Translations under genes and position numbers: made by a program
From: Lolium rigidum
Lineage: Eukaryota; Streptophyta; Magnoliopsida; Poales; Poaceae
Direction: 5' to 3'
Length of the DNA: 64,000 bases
Assembly (NCBI RefSeq): GCF_022539505.1
Contig: NC_061514.1
Span: 342,968,644 to 343,032,643, forward strand
In this document: positions 33,512-46,607 of the stretch, piece after piece
How the letters are laid out: each line of letters begins with the position of its first letter
Numbering within the stretch: the stretch's first letter is position 1
The notes under the pieces: model-generated
Told to the model about the DNA's origin: nothing
The model's input: the letters and a program-made list of their open reading frames with translations, nothing else
Databases searched by the model: none

Positions 33512-34635
33512 AATCCACTTAGGCCGAAAGCCTAAGCTTGGTGGGAGGAATACCGACATATCACTCATCGATACATCATATTTTGTTGGTACTTTGTATA
33601 TCCATGTTTCGCTTTTTTTGTTCTTGTTTAGTTTATTTCTATAATTTCTCTTTTATTGAATCTTGGAAGTTGTTACTACTTTAATAACATCTACTTAGCC
33701 TATTTATTTCATTTTTATACCAAGGATAGCCTCTAATAGGAAAAGGGGGTAAGAATTGGGGAAGTTGTTGTTTAAAAATAGATTATGTGCAGTTACCATG
33801 AAAATTCGTATAAATAGCTAGAACGGAATTTTAAGACGCCAATTTTTAATCATATGCCCCAGGTAGTTATCTAACTTTCGTTAGTTGAGCACTTTTCGAT
33901 TTGAGCTACAGAACATTTTCAAAAATGTCGATATTTTCCTGCTATTCTAGGTTGGCAGATTTCTGCCACTTTTTGAATTTGTGTGTCTATGTTAGTTTTA
34001 TTTCTTTATGTTGTTCTTGATTTTGTTTCTACTTTCCAAAACACAAAAATACCAAAAATATTTATGTTGTTTTTCTTCATTTTCTTCTTTAGTTTGTTTC
34101 ATTTTCTCGTTATGGTTTGCTATTCGAAAATCCAAAAAGATTTTGCTTTGTGTGTTGATTAAAAATCGAAAACCCAAAAATATTTTTTGTTCTTCTTTGG
34201 TTTTGTAAAGTTGCTACAGGGTTCAGCGGTCTTCTGTGACATCATTGTAGCTTGGTTATAATTTCATATTATTCAATCCACACAAGAGAAGAGCAATAAT
34301 GATGGGCACAACAATTTGAGTTGTGGTGAAAGGCTGGTATGAACTCTATCTGTTTTCATTTTTTTGTAAATATACTCATTTATGTGGACATGCTTAGTTT
34401 GTTTATGTAAGGTGTATGCTACTTAATAATGCTCAGTAGTTTATGCTCTCTCATGATTAGTTCCAATTTACTAATATTAGGTAACATGTCATATAGATGT
34501 TTGCTTGTATTGCTTTATTCATATAACGGTATGACATTGTGGTATCCTCCTCTGAATGTTACATTTGAATCGACTTGGCACATAATTGCGCATGCATATG
34601 ACTAAACAAAATTCAATTAAGCCTTGATGATTTAT
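33512..34635 (+). other. F3 3' noncoding region, copy 1, ends at duplication junction
   Basis: AT-rich, no ORF. It matches 47460-48582. At 34635/34636 it stops abruptly and F2 gag sequence (equal to 12256 onward) begins. Confidence 0.8.
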
Positions 34636-36480
34636 GTTTCCTTTCTCCTTAAGAGGAAGAGCTAAAGGTTGGTTGCTATCTTTGCCTAAAAATAGTATTG
34701 ATTCATGGACTAAATGCAAAGATGATTTCATTGGTAGATATTATCGTCCTGCTAAAATTATATCTTTGAGAAGTAGCATAATGAATTTTAAGAAATTGGA
34801 TAATGAACATGTTGCCCAAGCATGGGAAAGAATGAAATCTTTGGTAAAGAACTGCCCTACCCATGGACTGACTACTTGGATGATCATCCAAACCTTTTAT
34901 GCGGATTAAATTTTTCTTCGAGGAACCTATTGGATTCAGTCTGCTGGAGGTACTTTTATGTCCATCACCTTGGGTGCCGCAACAAAGCTTCTTGATAATA
35001 TGATGATCAACTACTCTGAATGGCACACTTGAAAGGACTCCACAAGGTAAGAAGGTAAATTCTGTTGAAGAAACCTCCTCCTTGAGTGATAAGATTGATG
35101 TTATTATGTCTATGCTTGTTAATGGTAGATCTAATGTTGATCCTAATAATGTTCCTTTAGCTTCATTGGTTGCTCAAGAAGAGCATGTTGATGTGAACTT
35201 CATTAAAAATAATAATTTCAACAACAATGCTTATAGGAATAATTTTGGTAACAACTATAGGCCATATCCTTCTAATAATGGTAATGGTTATGGTAATTCT
35301 TTTGATAATTCTTACAACAATAGTAGGAGTGTACCCTCTGGTCTTGAAGCCATGCTTAAAGAATTTATTAGTACACAAACCGCTTTTAATAAGTCTGTTG
35401 AAGAAAAGCTTGGTAAAATTGATGTTATTGCTTCTAAGGTTGATAGTCTTGCTGCTGATGTTGATCTTTTAAAATTGAAAGTTATGCCTAATGAAACTAA
35501 AGATATTAAGTCATTTGCTACAGCAAACGCAATCCAAGTTCGAATTAATGAAAATATTAGATTGATGGCTGAATTGCATGCTAGGTGGGAGAGAGAAGAA
35601 AAACTTGCTAAAGAGAATAATGTAGCTAAAGTTTGGACTATTACCACCACTAGTAATGTTAATGCTTCACATGTTGCTAAACCTCCTACTATCAATGGTA
35701 AAATAATTGGTGTTGGCAATGTTTCTACTCCTAATACAAAGCGTGCAAAACTGCTTGAAACTGCTCGAAACCGTTTGTGATAAAAGTGCTAATTTTTTTC
35801 AAAATATTGGGGACAATGATCCCATTGCTTTAGATCATAATGGTTTAGATTTTGATAATTGTCATATCTCTGAAGTTATTAAGTTCTTACAAAAACTTGC
35901 TAGAAGTCCTAATGCTAGTGCTATAAATTTGGCCTTTACAAAACATATTACAAATGCTCTCATAAAAGCTAGAGAAGAGAAATTAAAACTAGAAACTTCT
36001 ATTCCTAGGAAGTTGGAAGATGGTTGGGAGCCCATCATTAAGATGAAGGTCAATGATTTTAATTGTAATGCTTTATGTGATCTTGGTGCAAGTATTGCTA
36101 TTATGCCTAAGAAACTTTATGATATGCTTGACTTGCCACCATTGAATAATTGTTATTTGGATGTTAATCTTGCTGATAATTCTATAAAGAAACCTTTGGG
36201 GAGGATTGATAATGTTCACATTATGGTTAACAATAACCTTGTCCCCGTTGATTTTGTTGTCTTGGATATTGAATGCAATGCATCTTGTCCTATTATTTTG
36301 GGAAGACCCTTTCTTCGAACTGTTGGTGCTATTATTGATATGAAGGAAGGGAATATTAAGTATCAATTTCCCCTTAAGAAAGGTATGGAACACTTCCCTA
36401 GAAAGAGAATGAAGTTACCTTTTGATTCTATTATTAGAACAAATTATGATGTTGATGCTTCATCTCTTGATAATACTTGA
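34636..36480 (+). pseudogene. F2 gag-protease, copy 2, 5'-truncated
   Basis: Lacks the first ~86 codons because the duplication junction falls inside the capsid region. Breaks: a missing A near 34903, an extra T near 35031 and an extra C at about 35765 (ends the frame at 35780). The protease half is open from about 35780 to 36480 and keeps the G that copy 1 lost at 13817. Protease-like block CDLGASIAIMPKKLYDM near 36076-36126; IILGRPFLRTV near 36294. Confidence 0.8.
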
Positions 36481-39107
36481 TTTACACTTTCTGCGTCTAG
36501 CTGAAAGGCGTTAAAGAAAAGCGCTTATGGGAGACAACCCATTATTTTACTTCTAATTTTTTTGTTTTATATTTGTGTATTGGAAGTTGTTACTACTGTA
36601 TCAACCTCTCCTTATCTTTATTTTATTGCATTGTTGTGCCAAGTAAAGTCTTTGATAGTAAGGCTGATACTAGATTTGGATTTCTGCGCAGAATCAGATT
36701 TCTTGCTGTCACGAATTTGAGTATATCTCTCTGTAGGTAACTCAGAAAAATCTGCGAAAAATCATGAGTAATCCTCAGATATGTACGCAACTTTCATTCA
36801 ATTTGAGCTTATTCATCTGAGCATGTTAAGTGCCTCAAAAAAATTCGTCTTTACGGACTGTTCTATTTTGACAGATTCTGCCTTTTATTTCACATTGCCT
36901 CTTTTACTGTCTTGAATTGATTTCTTTGTTCCATTAACCGTCAGTAGCTTTGGGTAATGTCCAGAAGTGTTAGGAATGATTGTGTCACCTCTGAACATGT
37001 GAATTTTTGATTATGCACTAACCCTTTAATGAGTTTGTTTTGAGTTTGGTGTGGAGGAAGTTTTCAAGGGTCAAGAGAAGAGGATGATACAATATGATCA
37101 AGAAGAGTGAAAAGTCTAAGCTTGGGGATGCTCCCGTGGTTCATCCCTACATATTTCAAGAATACTCAAGCATCTAAGCTTGGGTATGCCCAAGGCATCC
37201 CCTTCTTCATCGACAACTTATCAGGTCACCTCTAGTGAAACTATATTTTTATTCCGTCACACCTTATGTGCTTTACTTGGAGTGTCTGTATGTTTTTATT
37301 TTTGTTTGAATAAAATCGGATCCTAGCATTACTTGTGTGGGAGAGAGACATGCTCCTCTTGTTCATATGAACACTGGTGTTCTTAGCTTTACTTTTAATG
37401 TTCATGGCGAAGGTTGAAAACTGCTTCATTCATTGCTATTTGGTTGGAAACAGAAAATGCTTCATGTGGTATTTGGTATATTGTCTTGAATAATTTGATA
37501 CTTGGCAATTGTTTTGAGCTCTCAAATAGATCATGTTTAAGCTCTTGCATCATGTACTTTGAACCTATTAGTGAAGAATTACTGTAGAGCTTGTTGAAAT
37601 TTGGTTTGCATGATTGGTCTCTCTAAAAGTCTAGATATTTTCTGGTAAAAGTGTTTGAACAACAAGGAAGACAGTGTAGAGTCTTATAATGCTTGCAATA
37701 TGTTCTTATGTAAGTTTTTCTATACCGGTTCATACTTGTGTTTGCTTCAAACAACCTTGCTATCCAAAGCCTTGTACTGAGAGGGAATGCTTCTCGTGCA
37801 TCCAAAACCTTGAGCCAAAACCTATGCCATTTGTGTCCACCATACCTACCTACTATGTGGTATTTCTCTGCCATTCCAAAGTAAATTGCTTGTGTGCTAC
37901 CTTTAAAACTTCATTCCTTGTCTTCGCAATATATAGCTCATGGGAAAATAGCCTTAAAAACTATTGTGGTAAAGAATATGTAGCTTATGTATCTTATTTC
38001 TTATAAGTTGCTTGTTGAGCGGTAACCATGTTTCTGGGGACGCCATCAACTATTACACTTTTGTTGAATATCATGTGAGTTGTTATGCATGTTCGTCTTG
38101 TCTGAAGTAATGGTGATTTATCATGATTAAATGGTTTGAGTATGCATATTGTTACAGAAGAACATTGGGCCGCTAACCAAAGCCATGCATCATGGTGGAA
38201 ATTTCAGTTTGGACATTAATCCTCAATCTCTTATGAGAATATTATCTCGTTGTTTAATGCTTAAGCATTAAAAGTGGAGTCCATTATCTATTTTCTATGT
38301 TTTCCCGGTATGGATGTCCTCAAGTTGAGATTTATCAAAAACGAGAAATCAAATGTGATCTATCTCCTTGGACCTTTGTACATGTGGAATAGAGGTACCC
38401 CTTTGTGACACTTGGTTGAAACATATGTAATGCAATGAGAATCCATGGAAATCCAAGCTAATTAGGACAAGGTGCGAGCACTATTGGTATTCGATGCATG
38501 AGGCTTGCAACTTGTAGGATGTCTTATGCATAACACATATGAATTATTACTACCGTTGACAAAACTGTTTCTATGTTTTCAAAATAAAAAGCTCTAGCAC
38601 AAAGAGTAATCCCTCGCTTCCTCTGCGAAGGGCCTTTCCTTTACTTTATGTTGAGTCAGGTTACCTACTTCTTTCTATCTTAGAAGCAAACACTTGTGTC
38701 AACTGTGTGCATTGATTCCTACATACTTGCTTATTTGCATTCATCATATTACTTTGTGTTGACAATTATCCATGAGATATACATGTTGAAGTTAAAAGCA
38801 ACTTCTGAAACTTATATCTTCCCTTGTACTAATTCAAAACTTTCTATTAAGAATTTATTGCTTTATGAGTTAACTCCTATGCAAGACTTATTGATGCTTG
38901 TCTTGAAAGTAATATTCATGAAAAGTCTTTTCTATATGATTCAGTTGTTTAGTCATTGTCTTTACCATTGCTTTGAATCACTTCATTCATCTCATATGCT
39001 TTACAATAGTATTGATCATTATTATGATAGTAGCATGTCACTTCAAAAATTATCCTTGTTATCGTTTACCTACTCGAGGGAGAGTAGGAACTAAGCTTGG
39101 GGATGCT
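36481..39107 (+). other. F2 3' noncoding region and polypurine tract, copy 2
   Basis: Matches 14098-16723. The hairpin at 39069-39088 has lost pairing at one position (CTACTCGAGGGAGAGTAG). No gene seen. Confidence 0.75.
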
Positions 39108-40181
39108 TGATACGTCTCAAACGTATCTATAATTTCTTATGTTCCATGCTAGTTTTATGACAATACTCACATGTTTTATATACACTTTATATCATTTATA
39201 TGCATTTTCCGGCACTAACCTATTAACAAGATGCCGAAGCGCCGGTTCCTCGTTTTCTCGCTATTTTTGGTTTCGTAAATCCTACACAGGAAATATTCTC
39301 GGAATTGGACGAAACAAAAGCCCAGGGTCTTATTTTCCACGGAGCCTTCCAGAAGTCCGAAGAGGAAACGAAGAAGAGCCGAGGCGGCCCCACACCACCT
39401 AGCGGCGCGGCCAAGGAGGGGAGCGCGCCGCCCTAAGGTGTGGGCCCCTCGAGCCTCTCCCGACTCTGCCTCTTCGCCTATTTATTCTCTCCGTCGTGAA
39501 AACCCTATTACCGAGAGCCACGATACGAGAAAAGTTCCAGAGACGCCGCCGCCGCCAATCCCATCTCGGGGGATTCAGGAGATCGCCTCCGGCACCCTGC
39601 CGGAGAGGGGAATCATCACCCGGAGGACTCTACATCACCATGATCACCTCCGGACTGATGTGTGAGTAGTTCATCCTTGGACTATGGGTCCATAGCAGTA
39701 GCTAGATGGTTGTCTTCTCCTCTTAGGTTATCATGTTTAGATCTTGTGAGCTTCCTATCATGATCAAGATCATCTATTTGTAATGCTACATGTTGTGTTT
39801 GTTAGGATCCGATGAATATGGAATACTATGTCAAGTTGATTATTGATCTATCATATATGTCTTGTTTATGATCTTGCATGCACTCCGTTGCTAGTAGAGG
39901 CTCTGGCCAAGTTGATACTTGTAACTCCAAGAGGGAGTATTTATGCTCGATAGTGGGTTCATGCCTCCATTGAATCTGGGACAGTGACAGAAAGTTCTAA
40001 GGTTATGGATGTGTTGTTGCCACTAGGGATAAAACAACAATGCTTTGTCTAAGGATATTTGTATTGTTTACATTACGCACAGTACTTAATGCAATTGTCT
40101 CTTGTTTGCAACTTAATACTGGAAGGGGTGCGGATGCTAACCCGAAGGTGGACTTTTTAGGCATAGATGCATGCTGGATAG
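39108..40181 (+). repeat. F2 3' LTR, left part (copy 2)
   Basis: Equivalent to 16724-17795; interrupted after GATAG (40177-40181). Confidence 0.92.
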
Positions 40182-40540
40182 TGATACGTCTCCAACGTAT
40201 CTATAACTTCTGATGTTCCATGCTTGTTTTATGACAATACCTACATGTTTTGTTCACACTTTATATCGTTTTGATGTGTTTTCCAGAACTAACCTATTGA
40301 CGAGATGCCGAAGTGCCAGTTCATGTTTTCTACTATTTTTGGTTTCAGAAATCCTAGTAAGGAAATATTCTCGGAATTGGACGAAATCAACGCCCAGCAT
40401 CTTATAATTACACGAAGCTTCCAGAACACCCGAGAGGCACCAGAGGGGGGGCCACAGGGCCACCAGACGCCAGGCTGGCGTGGCCAGAGGGGGGGGCGCG
40501 CCCCCTATTGTGTGGCACCCCCGTCAGCCTTCCGACTCCG

Positions 40541-43500
40541 TGTCAACACCTGGATTTTTAAGTCCAGATGCCTATTATGCCGTACATCGCAATCCCAGGA
40601 ATAATGTTTTTGCGAGACATAATAGTAAGTAGCATAGAGTCATCATTTATTACAACACATATTGTCTTACAACCATAGATCACATGATCCAATATTACAC
40701 GAATATATTGTTCAACATCACAAATAGTAGCGGAAGCGAAGTAGTAGTGGACGATCTATTCCACAGGCAACGCTTGACGTTAGAAGACGATCCTAGTTAT
40801 CGTAGACGTCCTGTTGCCCTTCATCCTGATACTGGTGCTCTCCTTCATAGTCTGGCATTTGAATAGCCAGGGCAAAGCCATGAGTACTTTTAAAGTACTC
40901 GCAAACTAACTCTACGATAAATACTCATTAAGTGTAAGGGGGTGCTAAGCTCTAGGTTTATTTGCATAAAGCCAAGTTTTTGTTTCATAAATCTTTGGTA
41001 AAAGCCTATATCATGTGCTAGACTAACTCAAGTGGGAACATTAGTGTCATTCCCACAACTCATTATGGTTCACCATAATGTCACCTTTCAATCCACCATT
41101 CATTTCTAGAATCAAAACATTGTAATGATAACGGAGATAGTATGGCCTTTCCAATCGTCCGTAACCGTGGACACGGCTATTCGAATAGGTTTAACACTCT
41201 GCAGAGGTTGTACTCTTGTGCCACAACTTTTGATTACATCCGTCGAGGGTAACCTCGAGTCATCGTAACACAGTACGCGGATCATCAATCGAAACCTTTC
41301 ACTTATATATGCTAGTATGAGCACCTCTCCCCATGAGCTTGGCCTCCCGGTGGAAACCGCAGTCAACCCGGGAACTGCACAGGGCTTGGGCCGTATATTC
41401 ACCTCATTTCAACATCAATCCACAAGTAACGGAGGCAGCCGCAGCGTAACCCCTATGATGTTTGTTCAGAGGGAACCCATACTAAAATACACAAGTTTCT
41501 AGTTAAGCCCTACCCATAATCAGGTATTGTGGGGGTACTTGTATCATTGGAAAGGTATCGCATTCAAACTCAATCATCTATTTTGTCAAAAATCACCATC
41601 TTCTCTTGGTCATATTCACCTTCAAAATCTTTCACTTCAAACCACTTCACAAATGTTCGCATCTAGAGTAGTCAATTTTAATTGCTTAGCACTAGCCACT
41701 ATGTGAAGGGGGTGCTATCTAGCTTTATTTGCTTAGGCTAACTTTGATACTCTTGTTCTAATCTAGACAAGGGAATCATAAATAAGAAGGGTACTTTGAA
41801 ATAAATAAGCAAAAGCAATTGTAAGTAAAAACATGGGATAGGTAATGCATAAAAGTAAAGTGTGATGGTGCCTTTGCTCTTGTAGAGCTAAGCACTTGTG
41901 TTTAGCAAGGGTTAGCTTGCCTTGAGCTGGGTAGTTATCGAAGTTCTCTTCTTCTTCCTGAGAGTAGCCCTCCTCTTCTTGGTATTCCTCGTTACTAGCG
42001 TCTATATACGAATACGAGGTATAAGTACTAAACCAAGCTCACATGCTAAACTAGAGGCACTCAAAAATAGTTCACACACTAGTCCTATCATCAATCAGAC
42101 ATGGCATGGTGGATTATAGGATTGATCTTTATTAGAAAGAAAATAATTTCCTCTCATTATTCCTATTTCTTAGATTTGATATGTAGGTCTTTAAAGGATT
42201 CCATTTCTTTGCATTACTTAATATTAAGATTTAATCTCTCCATATAATAGTAGGGTATGAAATATAGGTTGACCCCAAAGTCAACATTTCATATCTATTA
42301 CATGTGAGTTCAATTTAATAGAAGTGTTACACTTCACATAGTTTTAAAAACTTAGCATTTAAATGAATTAAAAATCTCTAAGTATAATTCTCAAGGGTTC
42401 ATTAGCCTAAGTCATTCCCCCTGGTTATTAGTACTTAGGATCAAAATTTAAATGAGAGGTAATTCTCATATTGGGGTTGAGTTTGAATTCCACTTAAAAA
42501 TGCTCTAGAAATGACTACATAGCCATTTTATTTGATCTAGTCCATGATCATACAAACAACAGGGCTATGTTATTGCATAATCAATTAGAGGACATCATTT
42601 GTGATTTATTAGAGTTGGAATTACTTCAAAATCTATTCTGGTTGATTTTTAAATAAAGTTTGAATGTGTAAAAGTCCCTGTCTTGTCCTTTTTGTCAAAT
42701 TAAATCTATAACGAAAATGGAGATGGGGCCAGTGGCATTGGATGGGTAATTTTATGGGCTTTCCAACGGTATAAAATTTGCTAGATTTGGTTTGGTAGAA
42801 TTTCAACTATTCAATTTTTACTAAACATTCAGCAGAGCAATTTGAATTAAAGAATAAACCAGATTTGAATTTTTGGGCTTGGCGGGAGAAGTAAATGGGC
42901 CGAAACAAGATTCGGCAGCGCTTCGCAGCCCAACACGTGGCTGGCGCGCTCGGGCCGCGCTGACAGGGTGGGGGCCACCTGTCGGTGTCTATTTAAACGC
43001 CGAACCGGTATGTTCTATCTCGACCGTAGGATTAGAGGGAGGATCGACGGTGTGGGAACGTCGTCGTCCCCGGCGGGATTCCGACGAGGGCACGGCGGCA
43101 GGAGGGGGTCGGGGAGCCTACCAGGCCGATGCAGGACTCAGGCAGTATGCGCGGTGAAGGTGTAGTCGATGGGGAAGAGGTTGGGAGCAGCGGCGGCGCT
43201 TGGGGTGGCGCCAATCGTCGACGGTGAGCTGCGTCCCCCGGCGGCTCCGATCTTGAAATTGCTCCTCCTCCGGCGGCAATCGAACGAACTAAGGTGGTGA
43301 GGATGATCAGGGGTGAGAGGGGAGTCGAGTGGTGTGAGAGGAGCTTGTTGGGAGGGCCTCTATTTATAGCGGCGAGGGTGCCGTGGGGTGCTGCAAGGGC
43401 GCGGCCATGGCGTGGCGTTTCCGGCGAGCGAAAGGGCAAGCAAAGGACGGGAGCGTGTAGGCCTTGTCCTGGAGATGCTCAAGGAGTAGCTGGCGCGGCA

Positions 43501-44811
43501 AAAGGGGGATGGGATCGCTCGGGCGCGTGCAATGTCCATCACTGGGCGCGCGGCATCATTTCGTCTCGGGCGCCGGCGACGGTGCAGGGCAGGCACGGGC
43601 GTTCGTCTAGCTCGTAGAGGGTGCAGAGGCGGTGCTCGATGCGGTGCTAGGGATGCAGGGCGAGGACGAGGGCGTGCAAGTGGACGACGTCCTTGCGCGT
43701 CCAGGGCGTGATCACCACGCCGGCTGGCACGTCCTGGAGCGTTTTGGACACGGGCGTTCTGGGCAGGGCCGTGTAAGTCGATCGATCCAGTGGTACGGGC
43801 GTGATCCTTATGTATCATAGATGCTCAAGGACACGAAGAAACGACGAGGGAGTGGCCAGGGAGAGGAGAGCCAAAGGTGGCCGGCATGGCATTGTGTAGC
43901 ATGTTTTAGGGTTTCTCCTCCACTTTTATCAGCCATGCAAGTACTGGGCTAGAGGCAGGGGGTGTAGGGGAGGCTGATGATCACTTTGCCAAAGTGGTCT
44001 AGGTCAAAATCTGGTGGATAATAGCATGTAACAATAATTCTAGAAGCTGCCTGCCACCTGTTCGACAAAATGCCCGCATGAAATTTTATTTTGAAATTTG
44101 AAAAACTCTTTGGTGAAACTCATTTATATAAATATTGTGATGTATTGGTGGTGGTGGCACTCAATTTGGAATTGATTTGCAAGTTTTCAAAATTTGGGGT
44201 GATCTTCTTCTCTCTCTCGGGTTCCTTCTTTGCCCTCTTATTCTGGTCAACCTAGTCAACTTTAGGGAGGGTGGTCAACACCAAAGTTACTCACCTTGAC
44301 ATGGTCTTGGATGACCTGGCTTTAGTTGACCTTGCTTAGTTCAAGATTTGAGAAGTACAGAGGGGTGAAGAGGTGAAGAAAATATTTTTGTGAGATGTGA
44401 CCATTATCACATGTGTGAAGAAAATTTGATTTCTTTTGGTTTGATTCTTGATCCAAGGATGCAAAAGGGTTAGTTTATCACATTGATGCATTTTAGAAGC
44501 AATGGGGCAAGCTAACTTGGCCTTGGTTGAGGATTGGTTATTTTACATAGAGGGTATGTGAGTGAGAGAGGGGTTTTTTCCCAATTTCTTTATTTCTCCC
44601 CAATTTAGGGTTTAGTGAACTTTGTTAGGGTTCACCAAGCAAGGTTTACACATACTATCACTCATCATGGCAATTGCACAAAAGAAATCACTCATATGCA
44701 TTTATCTATATGTGGGCCTATATGCATAAAAAAAGTTTTTGTTAATTGCAAAATTTGAGTTTGGGGAGTTTCTCTTTCTTGTTTATTATTGTTGAAACTT
44801 GAGATATTACA
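40541..44811 (-). mobile_element. F6 solo LTR, 4.27 kb
   Basis: TG...CA ends (plus strand TGTCAACACC...GATATTACA), 5-bp TSD CTCCG at 40536-40540 and 44812-44816. No internal repeat of the ends, so this is one very long LTR rather than a full element. Orientation minus is chosen from TATAAATAGAGG (plus 43361-43368 reversed) and from similarity of its minus-strand start to the LTR beginning at 62829. A GC-rich block (42870-43820) surrounds the promoter; ORFs there look like chance frames. Size suggests a LARD-type family with LTRs over 4 kb. Confidence 0.85.
43361..43368 (-). promoter_or_regulatory. TATA box of F6 LTR
   Basis: Minus strand GCTATAAATAGAGGCCC followed about 30 bases on by a CT-rich stretch (CTCCTCTCACACC), the layout of a plant core promoter with start site near 43335. 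Confidence 0.6.
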
Positions 44812-46077
44812 CTCCGCCTCTTCGCCTATATGAAGCCCCCTGACCTAAATCTTCGATACGAATAAGCCACGGTACGAGAAACCTTCCAGAGCCGCCGCCA
44901 TCGTGAAGCCAAGATCTGGGGGACAGAAGTCTCTGTTCCGGCACGCCGCCGGGACGGGGAAGTGCCCCCGGAAGGCATCTCCATCGACACCACCGCCATC
45001 TTCATCAACGCTGCTGTCTCCCATGAGGAGGGAGTAGTTCTCCATCGAGGCTAAGGGCTGTACCGGTAGCTATGTGGTTAATCACTCTCCTATGTGCTTC
45101 AATACAATGATCTCATGAGCTGCCTTACATGATTGAGATTCATATGAGCTTTGTATCACTATTCATCTATGTGCTACTCTAGTGATGTTATTAAAGTAGT
45201 CTATTCCTCCTCCATGATGTAATGTTGACAGTGTGTGCATCATGAAGTACTTGGTATATGCTATGATTGTGATCTCTTGTAGATTATGAAGTTAACTATT
45301 ACTATGATGGTATTGATGTGATCTATTCCTCCTTTCATAGTGTGATGGTAACGAGTGTGCATGCTATGTTAGTACTTGGTATAGTTGTGTTGATCTATCA
45401 TGCACTCTAAGGTTAATTAAATATGAACATCGAATGTTGTGGAGCTTGTTAACTCCGGCATTGAGGTGCTCTTGTAGCCCTACACAATTAGTGGTGTTCA
45501 TCATCCAACAATAGAGTGTAGAGTGGTTTTATTATGTGATCAATGTTGAGAGTGTCCACTAGTGAAAGTATAATCCCTAGGCCTTGTTTCCAAATACTGC
45601 AATCATCGCTTGTTTACTGTTCTACTGAATCTGTACTTCCTGCAATATTACCACCATCAACCACACGCCAGTTGTAGCAGCAAGCTATTTTCTGGTGCCG
45701 TTACTACTGCTCATATACATTCATACCACTTGTATTTCACTATCTCTTCGCCGAACTAGTGCACCTATACATCTGACAAGTGTATTAGGTGTGTTGGGGA
45801 CACAAGAGACTTCTTGTATCGTGATTGCGGGGGTTCTTGAGAGGGATATCTTTGACCTCTTCCTCCACTGAGTTCGATAAACCTTGGGTGATCCACTTAA
45901 GGGAAAACTTGCTGCTGTTCTACAAACCTCTATTCTTGGAGGCCCAACACCGTCTACAGGGAAAGAAGCGTGAGTAGACATCAAGCTATTTTCTGGCGCC
46001 GTTGCCGGGGAACGAAGGAAAGCTACACCATTTCCTCCCTCGTCAACCACGCGCCAGTCCTGGACAGCATCAGATAG

Positions 46078-46602
46078 CGGTCTATGTTCTTTGTCGTAAT
46101 GCCCTAAGTAAATATCATATTAGTCATCATGATATGTATGTGCATTGTTATGCCCTCTCTATTTGTCAATTGCCCAACTGTAATTTGTTCACCCAGCATG
46201 CTATTTCTTATTGGAGAGACACCACTAGTGAACTATGGACCCCGGTCCATTCTTTTACATCTGAATACAATCTACTGCAATCATTGTTCTCTGTTGTTCT
46301 TTGTAAACAAACATCATTCTCCACACCATACGTTTAATCCTTTGCTTACAGCAAGCCGGTGAGATTGACAACCTCACTGTTAAGTTGGGGCAAAGTATTT
46401 TGATTGTGTTGTGCAGGTTCCACGTTGGCGCCGGAATCCCTGGTGTTGCGCCGCACTACACTCCTTCACCAACAACCTTCACGTGGCCTTCATCTCCTAC
46501 TGGTTCGATAAACCTTGGTTTCTTACTGAGGGAAACTTGCTGTTGTACGCATCACACCTTCCACTTGGGGTTCCCAACGAACGTGTGCTTCACGCGTCAT
46601 CA
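46078..46602 (+). repeat. F2 3' LTR, right part (copy 2)
   Basis: Equivalent to 24568-25092; ends GCGTCATCA followed by TSD AGTAA (46603-46607). Confidence 0.92.
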
Positions 46603-46607
46603 AGTAA

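Larger units (their letters stand above)
40182..46072 (+). mobile_element. F1 solo LTR, split by F6
   Basis: A single F1 LTR (40182-40540 plus 44812/44817-46072, about 1615 bp) flanked by TSD GATAG (40177-40181, 46073-46077). The left part carries bases specific to the 5' LTR of the copy-1 element (AACTTCTG, CAGTTCATG, TATATGAAG) and the right part carries those of the 3' LTR (GTGCTTCAATAC, GATGTGATC, CCAGTCCTGG), so it arose by LTR-LTR recombination with the exchange around 45045-45090. It has no MITE. Confidence 0.92.

Noticed and set aside
42873..43820. Overlapping ORFs of 94-152 codons in the GC-rich block
   Set aside because: They occur on both strands of a GC-rich promoter region inside the F6 LTR; composition explains the open frames.
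10274..46602. Two independent F2 insertions
   Set aside because: Same TSD, same nested F1 TSD and same flanking nonsense codons; a tandem duplication explains them all.
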